Counted from the first letter of the stretch, positions 48,618 through 59,820 are shown. The stretch: DNA of 63,051 nucleotides from an uncultured Bacteroidales bacterium (GCA_905236645.1 CAJOMZ010000001.1:1-63051); one strand, 5' to 3'. Translations and numbers: made by a program. Notes: generated from the sequence alone by a model not told the origin.

Positions 48618-49133
48618 ATGAACAGAAAGAGATTTTTCATATTGGCAATGCTGCTGGGCCTGGCATCAATGGCTGCGGCACAGATCAAGATTCCCGAGAC
48701 CAACGTAAGTTTCGCTTTCCCGACGAATAGCTGGAAATATCTGCAGACCAACAAGCTCAGTGACAACACTGTCATATATCTGTATTCTTATTCAGCCGAC
48801 TACGTGATAGACAGCCAGGGCGACACAACGTTGCCGTTTATGCGCATATATGTCCGCAAGAACTATGACGGCACGGTCTACGACCTGGCCTACAGCCGCT
48901 TTATGGTGCAGCCTTTCCAGTCGCTCGACGAGATTCCACACCCGAACGGGGCGCTTGAATATCTCGGGGCCTACACCGACGAGGAGGACGGCAAAGACTA
49001 CGAGTTCAGAATGTTATACATTAAAGACCGCAGCAACATACTCGAAATCCGGTTGGAATGCACGGTGGACAACTTTGAGGATTTCGAGAACGAGTTTTCG
49101 GAGATTATCAAGTCGGTCAAGGTAAACAAATAG
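48618..49133 (+). CDS. Small exported protein of unknown function
   Basis: 171 aa; signal peptide MNRKRFFILAMLLGLASMAAAQ. Confidence 0.8.
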   Translation: MNRKRFFILAMLLGLASMAAAQIKIPETNVSFAFPTNSWKYLQTNKLSDNTVIYLYSYSADYVIDSQGDTTLPFMRIYVRKNYDGTVYDLAYSRFMVQPFQSLDEIPHPNGALEYLGAYTDEEDGKDYEFRMLYIKDRSNILEIRLECTVDNFEDFENEFSEIIKSVKVNK

Positions 49134-49139
49134 CATCCG

Positions 49140-51911
49140 ATGAGAAAGAGCATCATATTACTGGCGGCATTGGCCCTATGCATCGTGGCAAAAGCGCAGG
49201 GCGACGTGTCGCAATACTCGCTTCAATACGAGAAACTATACAAAGCCTACGTCAAGGAGCCCGAGAATGTGGCCAACAACTACGCCCTTGCCGCCTTCTA
49301 CGCCGACACCGCCAACCCGATGCGCAACTATGCCACGGCAATGAAGTACATCACCACCGCCGAGGAACAATTTGTGACAATACTTGAAGACCGCGACAAA
49401 TACAAGGAAGTCAAACGGTTGCTGAAGAAGAACATAAACATCCAGCTGCTCAGGCAGACGAAACTAAGCATCCGCATCAAGGCAAGAGAGTTTCTGGACA
49501 AAGAGGAGACCATCTCGGACGAGACCCTTGACAGTTACGCGGATGCGTTCAAGAACGACCAAGGTGCACTGAGGATGGTTGAATACCGACGGATGGGCAA
49601 CCGCTACCGGCAGGCTTGTGCGACAAACACCCTGGAGGCATACAAGAGCTTCACAGCCAGTTATCCATCCACAGCCGAGAGCGAAGAGGCCGAACGCAAG
49701 ATGGCTCAACTGGCAGAGGCCGTCGTTGCCAGCGCCCAACGCGAGACGGAAGTGGACAGCCTGCTTGACGGCTATCTGGACATCGAGGCCGTGAAAGCGG
49801 CGGCCCAGCGAAGAAAAAGCGCCCTGGCATACGCCGCGCTCATTGAGAATCCTTCGCCTCAGGCATACAGGGCTTTCTTGGCCAAATATCCAGGCAGCAA
49901 CGAATACTCGCTGGTACTCGACAAGATGGACGCTCAACTTCAGAACGACTTTAACCGCTTGACCTCACCACGGCAGTATGCCGACTTTATTCACAACAAC
50001 CCTGACAATCCGTTGGCGGAGGATGCATTGGCCAAGCTGAAGAGCCTTATCAACGACGAGCACAATATGCAGGCCCTGCGCATCTATCTTGATGAGTTTC
50101 CGCTCGATGTGAGCTATAACAATATCTACCTAACTTACTACAAATGGCATACCGAAGAGGGCAACAAGGCGCCTCTGGTGCAGTTTGCGGCACAGAATCC
50201 GGACTTCCCGTTCAAGAGTGCTTTGGAGGACGCATTGGTGGCCGCCGAGAAATATGACTCTATCAATATTATGATGCCCTTTGTTGAAAAAGAGTTCAAG
50301 CAATGGGCCTCAATAATCTACCACCTGACGGGCAAGAAGGAGTCGTTCGTCGCACTGCAGCGCACACTTCAGCACTTTGTATCGGCCAAGAATTGGCAAA
50401 AGGCAAACGAACGCATCAGTTTCTTCGACCTCAGCTTTGAAGACAACTGCATCGACGAGGTTGCAGAGCTCCGCTCCATCATCGACAGACCTGTAAACGA
50501 CAAGCTTGTATACACGCCGATAGTGCGTCCTGCATACGATATGATGCATTCGGTAATGCATCCCGACGGCAAGCTGATGTTCTACAACAGGGTCGTGAAC
50601 GGTAGCGTCTGCATCCAATCGGCAACCGAAACCGAGACAAAGAAAAGCAAAGTATGGAAAGGCACAGGCAACGTGCCGTTTACCAACATAGAAAACCGCG
50701 ACATCGAAATATACAATCTGTTTGACAATGGCAACAAGATGCTGTTGGGCAAAGGCGGCGACATTATGATAGCCGAGTATGGAGCCGACGGCTGGACGGT
50801 GACAGAGACGCTGCCCGCCCCGGTCAATAGCGACTATAACGACTTTGATGCCTATATGCTTGCCGATGGCAGCGGCATCCTGTTTGCCTCCGACCGCCCC
50901 GGCGGGCACAACCTGCAGCCGTCGCGCAGCTATTTCCACGGCGACACGGCACTGGCTTCAGACATCTACTTCTGCGCCCGCACCGACAACGGATGGGACG
51001 AGGCCATCAATCTGGGCATCAATGTCAACAGCCCATATATGGACTGCAGTCCTGTCGTCAGCGACGACCTTAAAACGCTGTACTTCATCACCGACGGGCG
51101 CGGCGGACTGGGCTTCGGCGACATTTACTACTCCACACGCGACAACACCGACGACTGGGAGCACTGGTCGAAACCTACAAACTACGGCAAAGAGGTGAAC
51201 AGCGGATTCAACGAGCTGTCTATCACTCCGACTGGCGACCGCAAGTCGTTGACGGTATGCACCAATGTTCACGGCAAATACGGATGCTACACTGTCCCCG
51301 CAATGCACACCATCGACGAACGTATGAAGACCGTCACCGTGAAAAGCGACGAAGTCGGTTTTGTGATAGATATCATTGACATAGAGACACAAAACAGCGT
51401 ATGTAGCGGACAGAGCATAGCACGCGGAGAGCAATGGCAGACATCTCTGTACACCGACAAGCAATACCTGCTCCTTGCGCATTGCGACGGACTCTTCATC
51501 CCGGCAATTCTGTTTTCGCCTGCCGACAGCAAGACCATAGTGCCCAAGGCCTATGACAGCCACGACGAGATGTTCACAATATCGTATGGCAATCAAAATA
51601 TCGCCTTGCCCGGCATCGCATTCGAAGACAAAAAAGCTGTTCTGAAACGCAGTGCCAACAAAGAAATCGAGCATTTGGCCGACTTCTTGGCCTCGTATCC
51701 CTATATTAACATTGAACTTATTATCCACGTGGCTGGCGACAACGACGCCTTCTGCTTCAACCTTTCCAACTCGCGCGGACAAGAGGTCAAGAAGATGCTG
51801 GTTGACAGCGGTATCGATGCCGACCGCATAACGGTATCGGGCTACGGCAACAGCAAGACAAAGACAGGAGAAGCCACCACGTCGGTCGCCTTGAAAGCAT
51901 ACTTGCAATAA
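49140..51911 (+). CDS. OmpA-family protein with TPR-like N-terminus and PD40-like beta-propeller (PorE-like architecture)
   Basis: 923 aa; signal peptide; propeller motifs GILFASDRPGGHN, LYFITDGRGGLGFGDIYYS; C-terminal CFNLSNSRGQEVKKMLVDSGIDADRITVSGYG OmpA motif. Confidence 0.85.
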   Translation: MRKSIILLAALALCIVAKAQGDVSQYSLQYEKLYKAYVKEPENVANNYALAAFYADTANPMRNYATAMKYITTAEEQFVTILEDRDKYKEVKRLLKKNINIQLLRQTKLSIRIKAREFLDKEETISDETLDSYADAFKNDQGALRMVEYRRMGNRYRQACATNTLEAYKSFTASYPSTAESEEAERKMAQLAEAVVASAQRETEVDSLLDGYLDIEAVKAAAQRRKSALAYAALIENPSPQAYRAFLAKYPGSNEYSLVLDKMDAQLQNDFNRLTSPRQYADFIHNNPDNPLAEDALAKLKSLINDEHNMQALRIYLDEFPLDVSYNNIYLTYYKWHTEEGNKAPLVQFAAQNPDFPFKSALEDALVAAEKYDSINIMMPFVEKEFKQWASIIYHLTGKKESFVALQRTLQHFVSAKNWQKANERISFFDLSFEDNCIDEVAELRSIIDRPVNDKLVYTPIVRPAYDMMHSVMHPDGKLMFYNRVVNGSVCIQSATETETKKSKVWKGTGNVPFTNIENRDIEIYNLFDNGNKMLLGKGGDIMIAEYGADGWTVTETLPAPVNSDYNDFDAYMLADGSGILFASDRPGGHNLQPSRSYFHGDTALASDIYFCARTDNGWDEAINLGINVNSPYMDCSPVVSDDLKTLYFITDGRGGLGFGDIYYSTRDNTDDWEHWSKPTNYGKEVNSGFNELSITPTGDRKSLTVCTNVHGKYGCYTVPAMHTIDERMKTVTVKSDEVGFVIDIIDIETQNSVCSGQSIARGEQWQTSLYTDKQYLLLAHCDGLFIPAILFSPADSKTIVPKAYDSHDEMFTISYGNQNIALPGIAFEDKKAVLKRSANKEIEHLADFLASYPYINIELIIHVAGDNDAFCFNLSNSRGQEVKKMLVDSGIDADRITVSGYGNSKTKTGEATTSVALKAYLQ

Positions 51912-51986
51912 ACATTTTTAGACTTATTAACAATCCATTGCGGATTTCTTTTTTCTCCAACCGCCTTTTCGTTCGGAAAAGAGATG

Positions 51987-51994
51987 TAATTTTG
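51987..51994 (+). promoter_or_regulatory. -7 motif TAATTTTG
   Basis: Matches TAnnTTTG just upstream of the hydrolase gene. Confidence 0.5.
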
Positions 51995-52019
51995 CATCCG
52001 ATTTATAATATTGTCGGCA

Positions 52020-52838
52020 ATGGAGAAACATAAGGTTATTATGTTTGAAAACCACGAGTTGCACTATCGCGACGAGGGGCGAGAGCACCCTCAGACGCTC
52101 GTGCTCTTGCACGGTTTTCTGCAAAATCTGAATGTGTGGAGTTCGTTCACACTCACGTATATGCGTTATATGCGCGTCATAACCATCGATTTGCCAGGAC
52201 ACGGCTACAGCGCCACCTACTCCGACGTTCACACGATGGATTTTATGGCCAACGCTGTCAAAGCCGTCCTTGACGAAGCCGGCGTCGAAAAATGCGTTAT
52301 GGCCGGCCATTCGCTGGGCGGATATGTGGCTCTTGCCTTTGCCGACAACTACAGTTATATGCTGCAGGGACTTGCACTGCTGCACTCGCACGCTATGGCC
52401 GACGACGCCGACAAGCGCGCCCAGCGCGACGAGGTGTGCCGGCAAGTGCACCTGAACCGCGCCGGATTCATTGTCGACTTCATTACCAATCTTTTCGACG
52501 ACTCAAAACGTGAATATCTTGCGCAGGACATAAAAGAGCTTCGCGACCAATGCCTTGAGACTCGCGAAGAAGGCATCCTTGCCGCACAACGAGGAATGAA
52601 ACTCCGCACCTCCCGCATTCGCACGCTGGCCAATCTTGATATTCCCGTGCTCTTTATCTACGGCAAGAACGACACCCGCATCCCGATAGAGATGGGACTG
52701 TCGCAGGCAATGGTCCCCAAACGCTCCGAAGTGCTTCTCCTCGACGACGTTGCACATATGTCTTTTATGGAAGACCGCGACTACGTCAAGACCCGCCTAT
52801 GCCACTTTGTAAATCAATGCTACGGATGTAATAAATAA
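52020..52838 (+). CDS. Alpha/beta hydrolase
   Basis: LVLLHGFLQNLNVW, VMAGHSLGGYVALAFAD nucleophile elbow, FIYGKNDTRIP, DDVAHMSFMED. Start chosen at MEKHKVIMFENHE. Confidence 0.92.
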   Translation: MEKHKVIMFENHELHYRDEGREHPQTLVLLHGFLQNLNVWSSFTLTYMRYMRVITIDLPGHGYSATYSDVHTMDFMANAVKAVLDEAGVEKCVMAGHSLGGYVALAFADNYSYMLQGLALLHSHAMADDADKRAQRDEVCRQVHLNRAGFIVDFITNLFDDSKREYLAQDIKELRDQCLETREEGILAAQRGMKLRTSRIRTLANLDIPVLFIYGKNDTRIPIEMGLSQAMVPKRSEVLLLDDVAHMSFMEDRDYVKTRLCHFVNQCYGCNK

Positions 52839-52845
52839 GTTTCAA

Positions 52846-54822
52846 TCATATCTTTATAATTTTCCTGACGGCAACTCCCTTTGAAGTGTACACCCTCAGT
52901 AGGTAGACACCGCGCGGATAGCGCCTCAAGTCAAACACCGCACTCTTTGCTCCGAAGCTCTTATGCACAATCAGCGCCCCCTGTTGGTTGTAGACCTCGG
53001 CAGCAGTCACAAGCTCATCCACTGCGACCGAGAAAATGCCGCCGGTAGGATTGGGCAGCACATCCACGCTAATGCTTTCAGGCTCTGCAATATGTGTGAC
53101 GGGCTTGTGTCTCCGTTTGTCAAGTAGAGAGTCATAATAGTATAGAATATTTGCGTTGTTTGAAGGGATGTAAAAATTTGGAGAGGAAAGTGATTCCGAT
53201 TGATGCCATATTTTTTTCTCAATAAAGCCATTGTCACATACAATTATACCACCGTTTGAGACCGTTGATGATGATACGATGGTATCGTAAACATCCATTT
53301 CTCCAGTGTGTTGGTCATAACGATATGTACAATTATAAACACAAGTATTAGAGGCTACTATCATTATGTATTCTTTATTTACGAATGGAGGCGATCCGGT
53401 TTTTGTCCCTACGGAATCGGCAGCAAGTGATATGTGGGAAATGTAGTCTCCCGTATGTTTGTTGTACTTGATAATTGTAGCCACATAACCTTGTTTTGGC
53501 TTAGGGAATACTAATGTGTCGTTGTGCTCTCTGTCAAAAAAAACATTGGGGAAATAGTCCAAATTATACCTGCTGTAATTGCGCCATTGACGAAATGGGC
53601 TTTTAAAACTCCCTGCATAATATAAATATGAGGAATCGACAAATGTGCCACCATGCGAATCCATAGAAGATCCGATTGTCTCAGTCTCAGTCCCGTTGTT
53701 TATTGTTACATCTTCATAAAAAAATTGTTTGGTCCATATCACTTCGCCCAAGGTGTCCATTTTAAGAATATAATCCATACGTCGGTCATCTTCTTGAACA
53801 ACCGATTTGCCTCCTTTAAAGTACAATTCTAAAGGATAACTGAATCTTCCGCTACCGTGTACACAAGATTGGACCACAGCATAAATATAGTCTTCCTCGT
53901 CAATCTCAAAAGAAGTGAAATCATATCCGCCATAATCAGAGCAGAAGACTGTGTCACTAACATTGTTTCTGTATCCATTGAGCGAATCTGTAAGCTGGAT
54001 TATATCCATATCAGACCATTTGGGGTTAATCTTTATCAAAAAAGGCGTGTCTCTGTACGTCTTCTCATAAGGATAAAAATTATTTGTACTGACAGGGTAT
54101 CTATAAAGCCTTGATGTGTCATCATTAAGTGTAATGGGCATCATTTCTCCCTCTTCGGGGCGGGGACTCTGCTGATTAAATAGTATATAATGATTTCCTT
54201 TGCTATCCTTGCGATAACGACCAGATAAATAGTGTGCAAATTTTATGTCCAACCGATTGCCATCCAAGTCTAATGTAACGAGATACGTATTCTGACTGTT
54301 CCTATAAGGCAAAGCGCCGTAGGGTTGCATAACGCCATCAATAAAGCCATAATACGTCGTGTCTATAAAATGCAGCCAACAATGTCTGTTAGACAGATAT
54401 ATATCCTGAGGGGTTTGAAGATTTTTTGATTTGTAAGTGAACATAAAATCAATCTTATCGTCATAAATGGAGAATCCGCAAACATTGCCAGAGCCCTCTT
54501 TCCAGTCCTTCACCGAACGGCACCAGAGCATTGTGCCTGCAGTGTCGAACTTGGCGATAAACACGCCTCGAGATGCAAAAAGCCAGGCATCCGTGTCGGC
54601 AGGACATATATACTGCCCGTTAATCTCAGCCTGCGATTCGAATACACCTGCCACATAAAGGTTACCGACGCTGTCCATCGTTCTTTGGGATATGCTAAGG
54701 ATGTGCGGGCTGTGTACCTCCCACAGGAACCGCTCGCTCTGAGCCGATGCGACCGATGCCGACACAAGCCCGACAAACAGAATGAACAACAATTTGCATT
54801 GTTTTATAACAACCTTTTCCAT
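52846..54822 (-). CDS. Secreted protein with T9SS type A sorting domain
   Basis: 658 aa; signal peptide; C-terminus VDVLPNPTGGIFSVAVDELVTAAEVYNQQGALIVHKS…RYPRGVYLLRVYTSKGVAVRKIIKI. Confidence 0.88.
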   Translation of the reverse strand: MEKVVIKQCKLLFILFVGLVSASVASAQSERFLWEVHSPHILSISQRTMDSVGNLYVAGVFESQAEINGQYICPADTDAWLFASRGVFIAKFDTAGTMLWCRSVKDWKEGSGNVCGFSIYDDKIDFMFTYKSKNLQTPQDIYLSNRHCWLHFIDTTYYGFIDGVMQPYGALPYRNSQNTYLVTLDLDGNRLDIKFAHYLSGRYRKDSKGNHYILFNQQSPRPEEGEMMPITLNDDTSRLYRYPVSTNNFYPYEKTYRDTPFLIKINPKWSDMDIIQLTDSLNGYRNNVSDTVFCSDYGGYDFTSFEIDEEDYIYAVVQSCVHGSGRFSYPLELYFKGGKSVVQEDDRRMDYILKMDTLGEVIWTKQFFYEDVTINNGTETETIGSSMDSHGGTFVDSSYLYYAGSFKSPFRQWRNYSRYNLDYFPNVFFDREHNDTLVFPKPKQGYVATIIKYNKHTGDYISHISLAADSVGTKTGSPPFVNKEYIMIVASNTCVYNCTYRYDQHTGEMDVYDTIVSSSTVSNGGIIVCDNGFIEKKIWHQSESLSSPNFYIPSNNANILYYYDSLLDKRRHKPVTHIAEPESISVDVLPNPTGGIFSVAVDELVTAAEVYNQQGALIVHKSFGAKSAVFDLRRYPRGVYLLRVYTSKGVAVRKIIKI

Positions 54823-54825
54823 AGC

Positions 54826-57800
54826 CTATTTCTTTATTAGTTTAACAAATTCCGTTTTGCCATCTGCCGAAACTATTTTGATTATATATGCCGCCTGAGC
54901 GAACATAACGACATTGAGTCTTGAAACTCCCAACACATTTAAGACCTCGCGTCCGTCAATTGAATATACGGTAATGCCTGCTATGTCGGCCGCCTCTGTC
55001 CAGCTCTCCTTGTTCAACACAATGACATCCCCGCTTGCTGGATTGGGGTAGACCAAATAGCGGCTTTCGGGTAATGCCTCCGATGAAATATCGCCATACG
55101 AATAGCTCTTTTGCAGATATTCCGGAGGTGGTATATAATCCGCAAGCCTGTCGACCCCTATGCAAGTGTCGGCTATGCATAAACCATCTTTGTCGCAGAC
55201 GAGCAAATGCAAATGTATGCAACTGTCGGCATAAAGCAATTGCGAGAATTTCCCATAGTCAAAATACAGAAGACAACCCACCTCGTTACTCAAGGCATCG
55301 TAATGGTAGTTCAAAACCTCACCCTCGTCGCTCCACAGCATATATACATCCGGTACTGGAGACTGGCAGGTGAAATCAAAAAAAACAGTCTGTCCTTGAG
55401 TGCCGTAATTCACATTGGGAGTAATGCTTACATTTGTACCAAAAAAACATCCACCGTGAACATTCTGCTGCTCCAACCATTCAAGCAAATTGAAAGAGAT
55501 TTGGCCAAGTTGATACACACCATCGGAAAAAACGATATATATTATTGGTTGGGAAAGGTCGGAAAATGTTATTTCAAGATCAACGAGCGCGGAGCTTCCT
55601 TGTGCAGGAACAAAAACGGGGAATGTACTCATTGTATAGTTTGTCTGGTCGGGATAGAATAAAATTCGATTCATTGTAAAATCGAGTTCAGAGTCGTTGA
55701 TGAATCGGAAGGTGAAGGTGCCCTTGATTTTGCATCCTTCCATTTTGATGGTTACATCTTCAAGTTCCAGGCCCAAAAGTCTTTCGTGTTCTTCTTCAGA
55801 GCAATCCCTTCCATAAATAGTCAATCCATTGGATTCCGATTCACAATCTGCCCCATACGACGCCGTCATAAAAAATGTACTGTTTGGGGTGACTGGCAAT
55901 GAAGCAGGGAATGTTTGACCCTGAGAAATATATAAATATTCCTTTTGCCATTGCCACCAGTTTACATCGGTTCCAATAGAGAGGACATTAATATACGGTT
56001 GATCGTCGTTGCATATCTCGTAACATCCCGTCAGGACGGCATCCATACGCGGAGCTTGTGGTATTAGTATTTGTGTCGGGAGAGACTTGCAGCCTGTTTG
56101 TTGGTCGATATAATAAGCCGAAGCAAGACCGTCGTAATAGTATCTGGTTGTCATTCCGGAAGTGCCGTTGCTCCATATCAGACTTATTTCTTCATCGCAC
56201 GCAAGGTCCACAGGTCCTTCGGAGATACATTTGTTTCCGTCAAAAACTATAGTTGGTGCAGCAGGCGGCGGATAAACAGAGAATGTGACAGAATCAACGG
56301 AGGTACATCCTCCAAGTTCGGGTGGTGCCGACACTCTTAGACGAGCCTTCCACAACCCTGTCTCTCTGACAGTAAACGCAATGTCAGCAGTATTGTATTG
56401 TGTAACGACGGATGTAGGAGAGGTGATTGTCCATTCATACGCATATTGCGAACCTGTATTGCCCTGAAGATTTACCGTTTCATTTTGACAATATTTGTTG
56501 CGATACCCTATTCTTGCTTTGGGCGTGTTCTTAAATATGATATCCACTCTATCAAAGGCACGACACAGATACCCTGTATCAGTTACATAAACAAAATATG
56601 TTCCAGTATGATTAGCATAACTTTTATTTAAATAAATTAAATTGTTTTGTGGCTGCCATTCAAACAAAACACTATCAATATTCGAAGATGTGTCATAATT
56701 ATTCCAATATACAAGTCGGATTGATGTCCCTCCGCATACAGGACTATTTTCTATATCATATTGTATTCCTAAATCATTAGGGGCCTCATCACCATAGGCT
56801 TCATATAAATTATTTTTTAATATAATAGTTTTATTTGTAATTCCTGTACAGCCCTGGAAATCAGTAACCGTCAATCTAACAACTTCATTAACATAATCAT
56901 TAACATTGTTATATTTAAACGTATGCCAAATGGTTTGACCGTAGTTATATGAATTGTCAGAGAAACTCCATTGGTATGTCAGTCCTGTCCCTGCTGCACT
57001 TGCCGAGAACTGGAATGGCGTCTGATTGCACATCTTACGTCGTGCATTTATCGACAGTTGATGTGGCTTGTAGTGAAACATATACTTCGTTGTGTCTATA
57101 CACGTTCCAATCTGCAACAAGACATTCAACACCTCGCCATCTCTCAATGTCCGGATTGACATCGCTGTGCGACGCGCATTCCCTGTCATCTGTTTGACAA
57201 ATATCTGAACTTCCCTGTTCAGCACTATGATAGTTCGGGGTGATGGCATCGGCACCGCTCTATATAGTGAACTATCAAATATTATCAAAGAATCGGCACA
57301 ATCATACTTGACAATAATATTGGGCACTGTTGATATTATGCCTCTGCTTTTTGCTATATAACAAGTGTCGTTGCTTTTCCATTCCATTGTGGCCACATAC
57401 TCTCCCAAACTGTCTATTTTTGCAGTGATTTGGTGCTCATCGGAGGGAAAATCATATTTTTTTGTGTGTCCGTTGCAGGTAATATTCAGGCTTGTCACGG
57501 ATTCCGGTATGTTGTCTCTGAAAAAAACGACTTTGTTAAAGCAGGTCACGGTACTTCTCAGATTCTGTTCTTCTATTATTTTGTGATGCCGGCACGGTAC
57601 GTAATGAGAAGACTCCCCCAGAGCAGCAACGACGTCACAAGGATGGTCAACTATCCTTGCCGTACATTGGTAATACCGTCCCTGAATGTAAGGAATGCAT
57701 TGGCCAGTCATTCCTCCATTCCAATTATAGCTAACACTACCATTCACTACATCTTCAAATTGCATACATATCTGCCCCGGTATACTGAGAGTGTCAAGAT

Positions 57801-59820
57801 ATGCCCCTATATAAGGGACGACTGTCACTGATTTCTGAATGTTTACAGCTTGACAGCCGTATTGCGACACATAGTGAAGGCTTACTGTGTTCTGCCCCGA
57901 TTCAGAAAAATTGGCAAAGTGATATTGCCCTGTTGAACTTCCGCCTCCGTTCCATTGGCACTCGTCGGCATTGGCCATCTCAGTATAGTACTGGTCAATC
58001 ATATACTCTTCACTGTTGTTTTGGCAAACCTCGTCGGGCCCTATTATTGACGGAGGATCTAACTCCCCTATCCTCAGTCTGATCACATTGACAGTCTCTC
58101 CAAGGCAACTCTTTCTTTTTAAAAACAGATTCACTTCGTATGGCAAATCAATATCATAATAATTGGCGATGATGTCAATGCCATTGCTCGTGTTGTCTCC
58201 AATTATTGATGCAAACTCGGGATACTCCACCCACCACATATACAGAACGCCGTCTGCCGACTGGTCGGCGACTTCCAAGTGCCTCGTCTGCCCTTGACAC
58301 AGTCTTAAAAACCTGCAGGGCATAGTGTCAAGTTCAAACTCTTTAATCTTTATCACTACGCTGTCCGAGCGGCATCCTGTGGTACGGTCAATTTGTGTCG
58401 CCAATATGGTCGCTATGGTATCGCCGAAGCCTATACTTACACTGTCTCCCTCAATCTGTTCAGGGATCGTTCCGCCATAAGCGGACTTCCATTCAATATA
58501 GTGATCCCTGGATGCGCTGATGCCGGCAAGCGGGACAACATCCAAGGGGCAGGCATTCATCGGGTAGCTCGCTATTACCGGTACGGCCGGGCGCCCGGCT
58601 ACAGAGACAGGACATTCCGCCGTATTGCAGTGGCTGCCGCTGTGGGCATATATACGGTAATTGCCCTCATCGGCAAAACGGTATCTGAAAAACTCGCCGA
58701 TTGTGTCGAAAACAGTCTGATTGCCCTTGAGCAGCGTCCATTGTACAGGCAAATGACTGTCTGTTGTACAACTGAAGACATCGCCCTGGCAAACTTTGGC
58801 CGAACGCGGCATTGTCCTGAGGCTGTCAAGGACCACAACAGTCAAATCCTCGCCAGAGCCCACGCACACAGTGTCCGGACCGTCAATTACAACCCGATTG
58901 GATATTATCGGCACACGTATGGATTTGCGGCCTTTGCACTCGCAGTAACAACTGCTGCCGTCCAATGTCAAAACTCCATATCCACAGTCAGGGTCCCCCC
59001 AATGAACCATTATCTGTGGACCTCCCTGTCCAGCCAAAATGGTCCCGTTCTCGACAGCCCATATATACTCTGAACAATCAACAGAAGTAAGTGTGTATGT
59101 TTGCGTGCTATTGGCACAGGCTGTGCCATAGCACGTCATATCGAACGGACACGCATCAAGAGCCTTAACCTCAATTGTTTCCTCGTCATAGCATCCACAA
59201 ACGTTGTATACCCTGTGGACTATGGTGTAAGAATCGTCGTAGGGCGGCGTGAATTCAAAGACAGGGCCGTTGGAAATCTGCCCGACACATTCCCAGTAAT
59301 AGTCCGTTATGGGAGCATCGCCCGAACCGCTTGCATCAGTAAAGACAACATTATAACCAGTACATACATTGACTACCTTTTTGCCATCAATTGTAACAGA
59401 ATATTCGGGTGAGGAATAACTTGCCACGTTAGGCTTGTCGATAAGGTTTATATGCAGTGTCTTGGCAGCCATTCTCTGCCCTATCGTCCGTGTCAGGACA
59501 ATCCAGCCTTCGACACCATCGCCCCATTCAATTTCAACCGACGTGCTGTCCGAAGAAAATGACAATGGTGTCCCTCCTGTGATCTGCCAGATGTAATGAT
59601 AGTACTCCAAACTGTCGCCATAGGCGGAGTACCCGACAACGTTACCACGACACGCAGATGCGGAATCAGGAAGCAAATGATAATCTAAATCCTGCACAGA
59701 ACAACGGTTGCTGCTCTCAGGCAGTATAGCAAAATTATACTGGGCATTCAGTCTGACTTGAGATACAAGCATCAAAAAAACAAAACAACAAACCCTGTTC
59801 ATATTTTTTTTCATATTCAT
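54826..59820 (-). CDS. Large secreted Ig/PKD-like multidomain protein with T9SS type A sorting domain
   Basis: 1664 aa; signal peptide; repeated PKD/Ig-like strands; C-terminus YLVYPNPASGDVIVLNKES…ITVYSIDGREVLNV…AAYIIKIVSADGKTEFVKLIKK. Confidence 0.9.
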   Translation of the reverse strand: MNMKKNMNRVCCFVFLMLVSQVRLNAQYNFAILPESSNRCSVQDLDYHLLPDSASACRGNVVGYSAYGDSLEYYHYIWQITGGTPLSFSSDSTSVEIEWGDGVEGWIVLTRTIGQRMAAKTLHINLIDKPNVASYSSPEYSVTIDGKKVVNVCTGYNVVFTDASGSGDAPITDYYWECVGQISNGPVFEFTPPYDDSYTIVHRVYNVCGCYDEETIEVKALDACPFDMTCYGTACANSTQTYTLTSVDCSEYIWAVENGTILAGQGGPQIMVHWGDPDCGYGVLTLDGSSCYCECKGRKSIRVPIISNRVVIDGPDTVCVGSGEDLTVVVLDSLRTMPRSAKVCQGDVFSCTTDSHLPVQWTLLKGNQTVFDTIGEFFRYRFADEGNYRIYAHSGSHCNTAECPVSVAGRPAVPVIASYPMNACPLDVVPLAGISASRDHYIEWKSAYGGTIPEQIEGDSVSIGFGDTIATILATQIDRTTGCRSDSVVIKIKEFELDTMPCRFLRLCQGQTRHLEVADQSADGVLYMWWVEYPEFASIIGDNTSNGIDIIANYYDIDLPYEVNLFLKRKSCLGETVNVIRLRIGELDPPSIIGPDEVCQNNSEEYMIDQYYTEMANADECQWNGGGSSTGQYHFANFSESGQNTVSLHYVSQYGCQAVNIQKSVTVVPYIGAYLDTLSIPGQICMQFEDVVNGSVSYNWNGGMTGQCIPYIQGRYYQCTARIVDHPCDVVAALGESSHYVPCRHHKIIEEQNLRSTVTCFNKVVFFRDNIPESVTSLNITCNGHTKKYDFPSDEHQITAKIDSLGEYVATMEWKSNDTCYIAKSRGIISTVPNIIVKYDCADSLIIFDSSLYRAVPMPSPRTIIVLNREVQIFVKQMTGNARRTAMSIRTLRDGEVLNVLLQIGTCIDTTKYMFHYKPHQLSINARRKMCNQTPFQFSASAAGTGLTYQWSFSDNSYNYGQTIWHTFKYNNVNDYVNEVVRLTVTDFQGCTGITNKTIILKNNLYEAYGDEAPNDLGIQYDIENSPVCGGTSIRLVYWNNYDTSSNIDSVLFEWQPQNNLIYLNKSYANHTGTYFVYVTDTGYLCRAFDRVDIIFKNTPKARIGYRNKYCQNETVNLQGNTGSQYAYEWTITSPTSVVTQYNTADIAFTVRETGLWKARLRVSAPPELGGCTSVDSVTFSVYPPPAAPTIVFDGNKCISEGPVDLACDEEISLIWSNGTSGMTTRYYYDGLASAYYIDQQTGCKSLPTQILIPQAPRMDAVLTGCYEICNDDQPYINVLSIGTDVNWWQWQKEYLYISQGQTFPASLPVTPNSTFFMTASYGADCESESNGLTIYGRDCSEEEHERLLGLELEDVTIKMEGCKIKGTFTFRFINDSELDFTMNRILFYPDQTNYTMSTFPVFVPAQGSSALVDLEITFSDLSQPIIYIVFSDGVYQLGQISFNLLEWLEQQNVHGGCFFGTNVSITPNVNYGTQGQTVFFDFTCQSPVPDVYMLWSDEGEVLNYHYDALSNEVGCLLYFDYGKFSQLLYADSCIHLHLLVCDKDGLCIADTCIGVDRLADYIPPPEYLQKSYSYGDISSEALPESRYLVYPNPASGDVIVLNKESWTEAADIAGITVYSIDGREVLNVLGVSRLNVVMFAQAAYIIKIVSADGKTEFVKLIKK

